A DNA stretch of 64,000 nucleotides from an uncultured Aquimonas sp. (GTDB taxonomy: Bacteria; Pseudomonadota; Gammaproteobacteria; Xanthomonadales; Xanthomonadaceae), in the NCBI RefSeq assembly GCF_937888285.1, contig NZ_CALART010000114.1, positions 19,585 through 83,584 on the forward strand. Reading direction: 5' to 3'. Position numbers and translations under genes: made by a program. This document shows, one piece after another, positions 25,850 through 33,554 of this stretch. Numbering within the stretch: position 1 is the stretch's first letter; each line of letters starts with the position of its first letter. Below the pieces are notes generated by a model. It was not told the DNA's origin and made no database searches. It saw nothing but the letters and a program-made list of their open reading frames with translations.

Positions 25850-27844
25850 TCAGAACCCCCGCGCCCGCGCCGGCTCCGGCAGGAACATGGGCTGACCGTC
25901 CTTGCACTCGAAGGCGGCCTGGAAACTCGACAGGTGCGGCAGCGGGCCGTTGACGCGGAAACGTGCAGGCGCACGGGTGTCGGCGGCCAGCAGCAGGCGC
26001 AGGGCTTCGTCCTGGTAGTTGCGGCGCATCAGCCGGGCCCAGCCGTGGAAGAAGCGCTGCGCGGGCGTCAGCCCGTCGCGGGTCTCGCCACGCTCGCCGC
26101 CAGCAGCGAGAAAGGCGGTGTAGGCCAGCTGCAGCGCCGCCAGATCGAGCACGTTCTCGTTCCAGGTGGCCGCACCATCGACCTTCAGCGGGCCCAGCGC
26201 GGCGAAGGCCGAGTACTGGCTCACCAACCCGCGCGAGCGCTCGGCATAGGCCGCGCGATCCGCTTCGCTGAGCAGGCCGCGACGCGCGCCCGAGGCGGGA
26301 TCGAACACGCCCATCAGACCGCGCGCGACGAGTGCGCCGGCGACGCCGTGATTCAGCGCGGCATCGCCTGCGGGCTCGAACAGCGGCGACGACAGCAGGG
26401 CCGCCGGCAGGTACAGGGTATGGGTCGCCGCCTGGTAGCTGACCTGCAGGCTGGAGGACGGCACCGGCCAGAGCGCGCGCGGCGGCTTGCCGAGCGCAGC
26501 CAGCTCGCGCTGGTGGCGGGTGCGCGACAGCGCCAGCGCGGCCTCGGGCCAGTTCGTGGCCTTCAGTTCAAAGCCCTCCCAAACCGTCTCGGCCGGGCCG
26601 CCCAGCGCGATCGCCAGGCCGTCGATGTCGGCCAGCACGGCGTTGCGCCCGGCCTCGCTCAACCAATTGGCGCCCTCGACCAGCGCGCGCAGCTGGGCGC
26701 GAACGCCTTCGCTCAGCGCCAGCGCGGCCTCGCGACGCGCCGGCTCGAAGTGGGCACGGGCATAGCGCTGGCTCAGGGCCTCGCCCAGGCTGGCCTGCAG
26801 GAACTGCAGCACCCGCGCCTCGCGCGAAGGCGCGGGCTGGCCCGACAGGGTCTCAAGGAACAGGCGGTCGTGGGCCTCGGTGTAGGGCTGGCCGAGGAAA
26901 GGCGCGGCGGCATGCAGCACATGGAAACGCAGGTAGGACTGCCAGTCGGCCAAGGGCTGCGACGCGAAGCGCGCGTTCAGCGCGCTGAAGAAGCTGGCGT
27001 GCGCCTGCGAGATGCGATCCAGCCCGCGCAGGCCCTGCCCGCGCAGATAGTCGCGCCAGCGCAGGTTGGGCTGCGCGCGCTCAAGCTCGCGCACGCCGAC
27101 CAGCCGGTAGCTGTTGCGCGGGTCGCGCAGCTGCTCCAGTGACAGCGAGGCGCGGGCGAGCTCCAGCTCCAGCGCGAGCACGCGCTGCGACTCGGCCGAG
27201 GCCTCAGGCCGGCCGGCGAGCACCAGCAGACGCTCGACATAGGCGCGATAGGCCTCGCGCAGCTCGACCGCGGGAGCGTCCTCGCGCAGGTAGTAGTCGC
27301 GATCCGGCAGGCCCAGGCCACCCTGGTTGGCGTAGGCGATGAGCTGCTCGGGCCGCTCCAGATCGGGCGCGGCGGAGAAGGCGAACAGGATCGGCGCGCC
27401 CCAGCCGTGCAGCTCGGCGATCAGCGCAGGCAGATCGCGCGGCTTGCTCAGCGCATCGATCCTGGAAAGAAAGGGGGCTGCCGGGCCGACGCCCAGCGCA
27501 TCGATCGCGGCGCCGTCCATGCCCAGCGCATAGGCGCGGGCGATGCTGGTGTCCAGCGGATTCGCAGGCGCCTCGGCGAAGCCGCGCAGCAGGTCGCGCT
27601 GACGCATCGCGTGCAGGCTGCGCACTTCATCGGTATAGCCGATGCTGGCCTGCCCCGATGGCACCGGCGTTGCACCCAGCCAGCCGCCGTTCGCGTGCTG
27701 GTAGAAATCCATGCAGGCGGCAGTACTGGCGTCGCGCTGGCGCGGGTCGAGCGCGGCATCGGCGCGACTGATGACAGGGGCGAACAGGCCGAGCAGGCCG
27801 ATCGCGGCAACGCGGAGCAGCAGTGCGGAATCTCCAGGGAACAT
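25850..27844 (-). CDS. M13 (neprilysin/PepO-like) family protein lacking the zinc motif
   Basis: M13 zinc endopeptidases cleave peptides in the periplasm. ATG 27844 (AAGG 7 nt upstream) opens a signal peptide; GTG 27874 is an alternative. The 664 residues align along the family: MDFYQHANGGWL near the start, YANQGGLGLPDRDYYL, and ECKDGQPMFLPE at the end. Where active members have an HExxH helix, this one reads NHGVAGALVARGLMGVFDP (about 26309-26365), so both His ligands and the catalytic Glu are absent. The NAYY substrate-binding block is also changed (VSYQAATHTLYLP), although ENVLDL with the third ligand Glu remains. The frame is intact, so this looks like a non-catalytic paralogue rather than a decayed gene. 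Confidence 0.85.
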   Translation of the reverse strand: MFPGDSALLLRVAAIGLLGLFAPVISRADAALDPRQRDASTAACMDFYQHANGGWLGATPVPSGQASIGYTDEVRSLHAMRQRDLLRGFAEAPANPLDTSIARAYALGMDGAAIDALGVGPAAPFLSRIDALSKPRDLPALIAELHGWGAPILFAFSAAPDLERPEQLIAYANQGGLGLPDRDYYLREDAPAVELREAYRAYVERLLVLAGRPEASAESQRVLALELELARASLSLEQLRDPRNSYRLVGVRELERAQPNLRWRDYLRGQGLRGLDRISQAHASFFSALNARFASQPLADWQSYLRFHVLHAAAPFLGQPYTEAHDRLFLETLSGQPAPSREARVLQFLQASLGEALSQRYARAHFEPARREAALALSEGVRAQLRALVEGANWLSEAGRNAVLADIDGLAIALGGPAETVWEGFELKATNWPEAALALSRTRHQRELAALGKPPRALWPVPSSSLQVSYQAATHTLYLPAALLSSPLFEPAGDAALNHGVAGALVARGLMGVFDPASGARRGLLSEADRAAYAERSRGLVSQYSAFAALGPLKVDGAATWNENVLDLAALQLAYTAFLAAGGERGETRDGLTPAQRFFHGWARLMRRNYQDEALRLLLAADTRAPARFRVNGPLPHLSSFQAAFECKDGQPMFLPEPARARGF

Positions 27845-27874
27845 GTGCAGCCTTGCGAACTTCGGGGGGCGCAC

Positions 27875-27880
27875 AGTGTA
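27875..27880 (-). promoter_or_regulatory. Candidate -10 box for the M13 gene
   Basis: TACACT on the minus strand lies 30 nt before the preferred ATG 27844, leaving a short leader with the AAGG site. No clear -35 is visible. Confidence 0.35.
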
Positions 27881-27908
27881 GCGGTGCGGGCCACGAAGTC
27901 GGCGGCGC

Positions 27909-27914
27909 TATGAT
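27909..27914 (+). promoter_or_regulatory. Candidate -10 box for the beta-CASP nuclease gene
   Basis: TATGAT lies 29 nt before the ATG at 27944, with GCGAGG as ribosome site in between. The -35 region is GC-rich and not recognisable. Confidence 0.4.
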
Positions 27915-27943
27915 CGTGCCAGCCCCCACGCTGCGAGGTTCGA

Positions 27944-29335
27944 ATGCGCATCACCATCCACGGCGCCGCCGGCGAAGTCACAGGCTCCTGCCATCTGCTC
28001 GAATTCGGCCGCCAGCAGGTGCTGCTGGACGTGGGCATGATCCAGGGCGGGCATGAGGAAACGCAGCGCAATCGCGATGCCTTCCCGTTCGACCTGAAGC
28101 GCCTGGATGCCGTGGTGATCAGCCATGCCCATATCGATCACCTCGGCCGACTGCCGCTGCTGGTGAAGCGCGGCTACTCCGGGCCTGTCTATACACATCG
28201 CGCCACCGCCGATCTTGCGCGGATCATGCTGGAAGACTCCGCCAGCCTGGCCGCCGCCGATGCCGAACGCGACAACCGCCGCAAGCTGCGCGCCGGCGAG
28301 GAGCCCGACGCCGAGCCCCTGTACTCGCTGGGCGACGTCGCCGATGCCCTGCGCCTGCTGCGCGCACTGGACTACGACGAGCCCACCGAGATCCTGCCGG
28401 GCCTGACCCTGACCCTGCGCGACGCCGGCCACATCCTCGGTTCGGCCTCGGTCAGCCTGACCGGCGAGACGCCGAAGGGCCCACGCACCCTGGTGTTCTC
28501 GGGCGACATCGGCCCGCGCGGCACACCGATCATGCGCGACCCTGCACCCGTACCCAAGGCCGACCTGGTGCTGCTTGAGAGCACCTATGGCGACCGCCTG
28601 CACCGCACGCGCGACTCCACCATCGACGAACTGGGTGAAGTCTTCGACATCGCTGCCCACGAGCGCGGCAACGTGCTGATCCCGGCCTTCGCCGTGGGCC
28701 GCAGCCAGGAGCTGCTGTACTGGATGGCCGAGAACTACGAGCGCTGGCACCTCGACCGCTGGCAGGTCTATCTCGACTCACCGATGGCGCTCAAAGTCAC
28801 TGAAACCTATGCGCGCCACAAGGCACTGCTGGACTCACCGGCCCGCGCCGCCTGGAACGGCAGCGGCAACCCCTTCGGCCTGCCCAACCTGCGTCTCGTC
28901 AGCAGCGTGCAGGACTCGCAGGCGCTCAACCAGCGCGGCGGCGGCTGCGTGATCATTGCCGGCAGCGGCATGTGCAACGGCGGCCGCATCCGCCACCACC
29001 TGCGCCACAACCTCTGGCGCGAGAACGCCCACGTCGTCTTCGTCGGCTACCAGGCCCGCGGCACCCTGGGCCGGCGCCTGGTCGACGGCGCCGACTTCGT
29101 CGACATCTTCGGCGAGCGCATCCGCGTCAAGGCGCGCCGCCACACCATCGGCGGCCTGTCGGCCCACGCCGACCAGAACGGCCTGAGCCAGTGGTACGGG
29201 CAGATCCCCCTGCATCCGCGGGTGCTGCTGGTGCACGGCGAAGACGAAGCCCGTGAAGGCCTGCGGGTGCGCCTTGGCGAGCAGTACGGCTGCGATGTGC
29301 GGGTGCCGGAGGCGGGCGAGCAGTTTGATGTGTGA
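27944..29335 (+). CDS. MBL-fold beta-CASP RNA exonuclease (Ysh1/CPSF73-like)
   Basis: Zinc-dependent nuclease of the metallo-beta-lactamase/beta-CASP class, related to CPSF73, predicted to process RNA in the cytoplasm. The 463 residues carry the metal motif HAHIDH (His61, His63, Asp65, His66), DAGHILGSASV, SGDIG and the C-terminal GGLSAHADQNGL. The beta-CASP insert contains PAFAVGRSQELLY and DSPMA. Length and motif order match bacterial family members. It is divergent from the M13 gene and followed by repeat element B. Confidence 0.93.
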   Translation: MRITIHGAAGEVTGSCHLLEFGRQQVLLDVGMIQGGHEETQRNRDAFPFDLKRLDAVVISHAHIDHLGRLPLLVKRGYSGPVYTHRATADLARIMLEDSASLAAADAERDNRRKLRAGEEPDAEPLYSLGDVADALRLLRALDYDEPTEILPGLTLTLRDAGHILGSASVSLTGETPKGPRTLVFSGDIGPRGTPIMRDPAPVPKADLVLLESTYGDRLHRTRDSTIDELGEVFDIAAHERGNVLIPAFAVGRSQELLYWMAENYERWHLDRWQVYLDSPMALKVTETYARHKALLDSPARAAWNGSGNPFGLPNLRLVSSVQDSQALNQRGGGCVIIAGSGMCNGGRIRHHLRHNLWRENAHVVFVGYQARGTLGRRLVDGADFVDIFGERIRVKARRHTIGGLSAHADQNGLSQWYGQIPLHPRVLLVHGEDEAREGLRVRLGEQYGCDVRVPEAGEQFDV

Positions 29336-29338
29336 GAG

Positions 29339-29534
29339 CCGGGATTGGGGATTCGGGATTCGGGATTCGACCGAAGGTCGATGCGGCTGGGCACGCATCT
29401 GGGACGAGGACACTCGCCGCCTCTCTGCATGCTGAAGGGGGCGGCAGCTTGGAAGCTCGCGACCACCTCCTCACGAATCCCGAATCCCGAATCCCCAATC
29501 CCGGCTTCAAACGAATCCCCAATCCCGAATCCCG
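29339..29534. repeat. Paired inverted G-rich heptamer repeats, element B
   Basis: Left arm 29339-29368 holds four GGGATT heptamers and runs into the palindrome TCGACCGAAGGTCGA (29367-29381). The right side has two reverse-complement arrays, 29473-29503 and 29511-29534. The element begins 4 nt after the nuclease stop codon. The order of palindrome and arm is reversed relative to element A, so B is inserted in the opposite orientation. Confidence 0.85.
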
Positions 29535-29562
29535 CGCGCGCAGCGCGCAGCGCGCAGCGCAG
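29532..29562. repeat. Tandem GCGCGCA heptamers
   Basis: About three and a half copies of a 7-nt unit directly follow repeat element B, just ahead of the sodium channel promoter. Copy number may vary between strains. Confidence 0.6.
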
Positions 29563-29565
29563 CCC

Positions 29566-29571
29566 TAGAAT
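29566..29571 (+). promoter_or_regulatory. Candidate -10 box for the sodium channel operon
   Basis: TAGAAT lies 30 nt before the channel ATG. The -35 position falls inside the GCGCGCA tandem repeat, so changes in repeat number would alter promoter geometry. Confidence 0.35.
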
Positions 29572-29601
29572 GCGCTCCCCTCCCCGACCCTGCCCCTCGC
29601 C

Positions 29602-30411
29602 ATGAAGGCCCTGCTCGAACGCGCGCTTGCCCACCCCTTCACCGAACGCTTCGTGCTGGCGGTGATCCTGATCAACGCCATCACTCTCGGGCTGGAGACC
29701 GATGCGCGGGTGATGGCGCGCTTTGGCGACTGGCTGCTGATGCTGGACAAGGCGGCGCTGGCGATCTTCTGCATGGAGCTTGCCGCCAAACTCTACGTCC
29801 GCGGGCTGCGCTTTTTCCGCGACCCCTGGAACGTGTTCGACTTCGTGGTCGTGGCGATCGCCCTGCTGCCAGCCTCCGGCCCGCTGTCGGTGCTGCGCGC
29901 GCTGCGCATCCTGCGCGTGCTGCGCCTGATCACCATCGTGCCCTCGCTGAAGCGCGTGGTCGGTGCGCTGCTGGGTGCCATGCCCGGCATGGCTTCGATC
30001 GTCCTGCTGCTGATGCTGATCTTCTACGTCGGCGCGGTGATGTCGACCAAGCTGTTCGGCGAGGCCTTCCCCGAGTGGTTCGGCAGCGTGGCCGCCTCGT
30101 TCTACACCCTGTTCCAGGTGATGACGCTGGAAAGCTGGTCGATGGGCATCGTGCGGCCGGTGATGGAGGTTTACCCCTACTCCTGGCTGTTCTTCATCCC
30201 CTTCATCCTCGCCACCAGCTTCACCGCCCTGAACCTGTTCATCGGCGTTGTGGTGTCGGCCATGCAGGCGGAGATCGACGCCGATCGTGAGCGCGTCGTC
30301 GAGGAAGCCGTGGCCAAGGGCGAGGAACCCCTGGTCGAGGAAGTGCGCGCGCTGCGCGCCGAGATCGCGCGCCTGTCGCAGCGGCTTGAGGCCTCGGACG
30401 GCAAGGCGTGA
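29602..30411 (+). CDS. Voltage-gated sodium channel (BacNav/NaChBac family)
   Basis: Homotetrameric inner-membrane Na+ channel. The 269 residues contain the six-helix plan. S1 is near 15-31 and S2 near 48-66. S3 is near 78-90 (NVFDFVVVAIALLP). S4 has four regularly spaced arginines, Arg99, 102, 105 and 108 (LRALRILRVLRL). S5 is near 131-148. The pore has the selectivity filter TLESWSM (Thr175-Met181), the same core as NaChBac and NavAb. S6 is near 195-220, and a C-terminal coiled coil (about 225-265) is typical for tetramer stability. Its stop overlaps the next gene's GTG by 4 nt. No clear Shine-Dalgarno is seen. Confidence 0.94.
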   Translation: MKALLERALAHPFTERFVLAVILINAITLGLETDARVMARFGDWLLMLDKAALAIFCMELAAKLYVRGLRFFRDPWNVFDFVVVAIALLPASGPLSVLRALRILRVLRLITIVPSLKRVVGALLGAMPGMASIVLLLMLIFYVGAVMSTKLFGEAFPEWFGSVAASFYTLFQVMTLESWSMGIVRPVMEVYPYSWLFFIPFILATSFTALNLFIGVVVSAMQAEIDADRERVVEEAVAKGEEPLVEEVRALRAEIARLSQRLEASDGKA

Positions 30412-31646
30412 GTGAACGACGTGCCGCGCGCGTGGCCGTGGTCGGCGGCGGCCCCGCCGGGCTGATCGCCGCCGAGCACCTGCGCGCCGCCGGTGCCGAG
30501 GTCGATCTGTACGAGCGCATGGGCTCGGTCGGCCGCAAGATCCTGATCGCCGGGAAGGGCGGCCTGAACCTCACCCACTCGGAGTCCTTCGCGCCCTTTG
30601 TCGCGCGCTATCGCGAGGCCGCCGCCTGGGTGCAGCCCTGGCTTGAACGCTTCGACGCGAATGCCCTGCGCGAGTGGGCGCGCGGGCTCGGCGTCGAGAC
30701 CTTCGTCGGCAGCTCGGGCCGGGTGTTTCCAAACGACTTGAAAGCTGCGCCCCTGCTGCGCGGCTGGGTGCGGCGGCTGCGCGAGCAGGGCGTGCGCTTC
30801 CATGTGCAGCATCGACTGATCGCGATCGAGGCCACGCGCCTGCACTTCGACACCGCCGCAGGAACCGTCGAAGTGATGGCCGACGCCGTGGTGCTGGCGC
30901 TGGGCGGCGGCTCCTGGGCCAAGCTCGGCAGCGATGGCGCCTGGGTGGAGCTGCTGCGCGCGCGCGGCGTCGAAGTGCGCGATCTCGCGCCCAGCAACTG
31001 CGGCTTCGAATGCGATTGGTCGGCGGATTTTCGCGCCCGCTGCGCAGGCCTGCCGGTGAAGCCCGTGGCGGCGGCATGGATCGACGCCGCGGGCGAGCGC
31101 CAGTATCGCCAGGGCGAGTTCGTGCTGACCGAGCGCGGCATCGAGGGCAGCCTGATCTACGCGCTGTCGGCCGACCTGCGCGGCCAGATCGAGCGCGACG
31201 GTCGCACCGAGCTGTGGCTCGACCTGTTTCCGGAGCGCTCGCTCGAGCAGCTGCGCCGCGCCTGGCAGCGCGCCCGCAGCGGCGAAAGCACCGGCTCCAA
31301 GCTGCGCAAGCGCCTTGGCCTGGAGGGCGCCCGCCTGGCGCTGGTCTACGAACGCCTGCCGAAATCGGCGATGGCCGATGCGGAGGTTCTGCTCCCCGCA
31401 CTGAAGGCCTTGCCCCTGCAGCTCGCTGCGACGCGCCCGCTGGATGAAGCCATCAGCAGCGCGGGCGGCGTGCGCCGCGAGGCGCTGGATGCGCGCCTGA
31501 TGCTGCGCGACCTGCCCGGCGTGTTCTGCGCCGGCGAGATGCTGGACTGGGAGGCGCCGACCGGTGGCTACCTGCTGACCGCCTGCTTCGCCAGCGGCGC
31601 GCGCGCTGCAGATGGCGCGCTGGACTGGCTGGCGGCGCGTCCCTGA
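30408..31646 (+). CDS. FAD-dependent oxidoreductase of the HI0933/BaiN-like family
   Basis: Cytoplasmic flavoprotein of uncertain substrate, closest to the TIGR03862 (PP_4765-type) branch. The 412 residues start with the FAD-binding VAVVGGGPAGLIAAEHL and acidic YER. They continue with KILIAGKGGLNLTHSE, a family signature, and end with GVFCAGEMLDWEAPTGGYLLT, the second FAD contact. The GTG start overlaps the sodium channel stop (GTGA), implying translational coupling. Its last 79 nt overlap the convergent amidinohydrolase gene. Confidence 0.9.
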   Translation: MSERRAARVAVVGGGPAGLIAAEHLRAAGAEVDLYERMGSVGRKILIAGKGGLNLTHSESFAPFVARYREAAAWVQPWLERFDANALREWARGLGVETFVGSSGRVFPNDLKAAPLLRGWVRRLREQGVRFHVQHRLIAIEATRLHFDTAAGTVEVMADAVVLALGGGSWAKLGSDGAWVELLRARGVEVRDLAPSNCGFECDWSADFRARCAGLPVKPVAAAWIDAAGERQYRQGEFVLTERGIEGSLIYALSADLRGQIERDGRTELWLDLFPERSLEQLRRAWQRARSGESTGSKLRKRLGLEGARLALVYERLPKSAMADAEVLLPALKALPLQLAATRPLDEAISSAGGVRREALDARLMLRDLPGVFCAGEMLDWEAPTGGYLLTACFASGARAADGALDWLAARP

Positions 31647-32491
31647 CGCCGGGTCGCAACTGGCCCTGCACCGCTCGGCACATCGAGCCGCAGCGTGAGG
31701 CATTTGGCCGAGCCGCCGGACTTCTGGAATTCGTCCAGCTGCACTCGCACCACGTCGAGACCCAGATGCGCGAGCCGCGCCTCGGTGGCGTCACCGAGGC
31801 CATCGCCGAACACCGTGTCGTCAAGGCAGACCGCATTGCAGGCGAAGCGCGCGGCCTCGCTCTCGACCACGGCCACCCGACGCTCGGCCGGAAACGCCGC
31901 TTCGATGCGCAGACGCGACTCCTCGTCGAAGGCCGGCGGGAACCACAGCAGGCCACCGCGCGGTAGCGGGCAGAAGCACGTATCGAGGTGATAGAAGCGC
32001 GGATCGATCAACCGCAGCGGCTCGACTTCGATGCCCAGCGTGCTCGCCAGCCAGGGCGCGGCGCGCGCATCCGAACGCGGCCCGGTCCCCAGCCAGAGTC
32101 TCGTCGTTTCGCATTCGAACAGTGCGTCACCCGTGCCCTCGAAGTGCAGGTCCGGCGGCGGCAGCTGCAGCTCGAAGCCGGCGCTGCGCAGCCAGCGCTC
32201 AGCCAGGGGCTGCTCCGGCTGACGTTCGCCATGACGGAAGCGCGCCGGCACCGCGCACCGGCCATGGATCAGGGCCGCGTTGGCGGTGAACACCTGGTCC
32301 GCGAGGCCCGGCGCTGGCGGCAATACACTCACCTCGGCCTGCCGGCTCAAGGCCCGATGCAGGGCCTGCCATTGCGTCCGCGCGCGCGCCGGGTCGACCC
32401 GCCCCAGCCCGGCCCGCATCCAGGGATTGATGCAGTAGCGCACTTCGAAGTGCCGGGGATCGCACATCAACAGCTGCGGCTGGGAACGCAT
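31568..32491 (-). CDS. Dimethylarginine dimethylaminohydrolase-like amidinohydrolase
   Basis: Member of the guanidino-group modifying fold, predicted to hydrolyse arginine derivatives such as methylarginines. The 307 residues show the likely triad Glu118 (HFEGTGD), His168 (FYHLDTCFCPL) and nucleophile Cys264 (SGGSAKCLTLRLD). The opening LLMCDPRHFEVRYCINPWM is typical of the DDAH branch. The final 26 codons overlap antisense with the flavoprotein gene and lie beyond the catalytic Cys, so the tail is probably dispensable. Confidence 0.87.
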   Translation of the reverse strand: MRSQPQLLMCDPRHFEVRYCINPWMRAGLGRVDPARARTQWQALHRALSRQAEVSVLPPAPGLADQVFTANAALIHGRCAVPARFRHGERQPEQPLAERWLRSAGFELQLPPPDLHFEGTGDALFECETTRLWLGTGPRSDARAAPWLASTLGIEVEPLRLIDPRFYHLDTCFCPLPRGGLLWFPPAFDEESRLRIEAAFPAERRVAVVESEAARFACNAVCLDDTVFGDGLGDATEARLAHLGLDVVRVQLDEFQKSGGSAKCLTLRLDVPSGAGPVATRRQGRAASQSSAPSAARAPLAKQAVSR

Positions 32492-32590
32492 GGCGGGCTC
32501 CGCTGCGGGACTGCCGCCTACGCTGATCGCCGCTGATGACAGCTGCGCGTCAGGCGCGTGTCGAAGCGCTTGCAGAGCTCGCGGTGGGCC

Positions 32591-33487
32591 TCAGCCGACC
32601 TCGAACACCAGCAGATCCGAACTGGCCGCAGCGATGCTCTGCCCCAGGCTGATGCAGCCGCTGCGGCGCAGCGGCAGATCGTTGCGGTGCACGCGCAACT
32701 CGTCCTCGTCGCCGATCCGCACGAAGCTGCCGTTGGTGCTGCGATCGGTCAGCACCCACAGCCCGCGCCGGCATTCGAGGCTGGCATGGTTGCGGCTGAC
32801 CCACTCGGCCTCGATCGACAGCCCGCAGCCGGGGTCACGGCCCATGCTGAAAGGCGGCGCGTCCTCGCGCAGCTCGATCACCCGGCCGCGGTGGCGCAGG
32901 GTCAGGCGCGCGCCGGCCTGGGTGGTGTCGTCGACCTTGATCGCGCGCTGGATGGTGGTGAGGTTCGAGGTGTCGTCCTGCCAGATCAGGTCGACGATCT
33001 CGATCGCCAGCAGCTTGCCGGCGACCCTCGCGCGGCCCAGCGCGCGCGAGCGGATACCGCCGACGATGGTCAGGTCCTTGACGGTGCCGGCAGTAGTCAC
33101 GATCTGCTCGCGCTTGGCCAGCGCCGCCATGCGGGCCGCCACGTTGACCGCGTCGCCATAGACATCGCCATTCTCGAGCAGGGCTTCGCCGTGATGGAAG
33201 CCGATGCGGATGCCCAGATTCTCGGCAGTGAACTCGGCATCGGTGCTGACCCGGCGCTGCATGTCGCAGGCCGCCAGCGCCGCCTGCACCGCCGCTGGAA
33301 AAGTGCACATGATTTCGTCGCCGATGGTCTTGACCAGGCGCCCGCCGTGCGCCCCGGCAATCCGGGTCAGGGCTTCCAGCACACTGGCGATGATCCGGCG
33401 TGCCTCGACATCACCCAGGGTCTCGAACAGCCGGGTGCTGCCGCTGACATCGGCGAACAGGATCGAGATGGGCTGGGTCGCGCTCAT
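32591..33487 (-). CDS. Class III nucleotide cyclase with C-terminal FHA domain
   Basis: Predicted adenylate or guanylate cyclase coupled to a phosphothreonine-reading domain. ATG 33487 gives 298 residues. The cyclase domain has the metal-binding LFADVSGSTRLFE (Asp near 13), KTIGDEIMCTF, and the DVYGDAVNVAARM block. The FHA domain at about 205-298 shows MGRDPGCGL, SRNHASLE and STNGSFV. There is no receiver or membrane segment, so control probably comes through FHA binding to a phosphorylated partner. No Ser/Thr kinase is in the window. A TATGAT box lies 8 nt before the ATG. Confidence 0.9.
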   Translation of the reverse strand: MSATQPISILFADVSGSTRLFETLGDVEARRIIASVLEALTRIAGAHGGRLVKTIGDEIMCTFPAAVQAALAACDMQRRVSTDAEFTAENLGIRIGFHHGEALLENGDVYGDAVNVAARMAALAKREQIVTTAGTVKDLTIVGGIRSRALGRARVAGKLLAIEIVDLIWQDDTSNLTTIQRAIKVDDTTQAGARLTLRHRGRVIELREDAPPFSMGRDPGCGLSIEAEWVSRNHASLECRRGLWVLTDRSTNGSFVRIGDEDELRVHRNDLPLRRSGCISLGQSIAAASSDLLVFEVG

Positions 33488-33495
33488 GGCCACGC

Positions 33496-33501
33496 ATCAT
33501 A
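33496..33501 (-). promoter_or_regulatory. -10 box 8 nt before cyclase-FHA start
   Basis: TATGAT on the minus strand is 8 nt from ATG 33487, and no Shine-Dalgarno is present. This is another leaderless candidate. Confidence 0.4.
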
Positions 33502-33554
33502 GGCAATGGCGGCGACGTCGTCATGGCGCGACACGGCCCCGCCACGGCCACGCT

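Noticed and set aside
25850..27844. M13 gene as a pseudogene or frameshift
   Set aside because: I re-read the codons over the zinc-motif region. The frame is continuous, and the family blocks before and after are in phase, so this is substitution rather than a broken gene.
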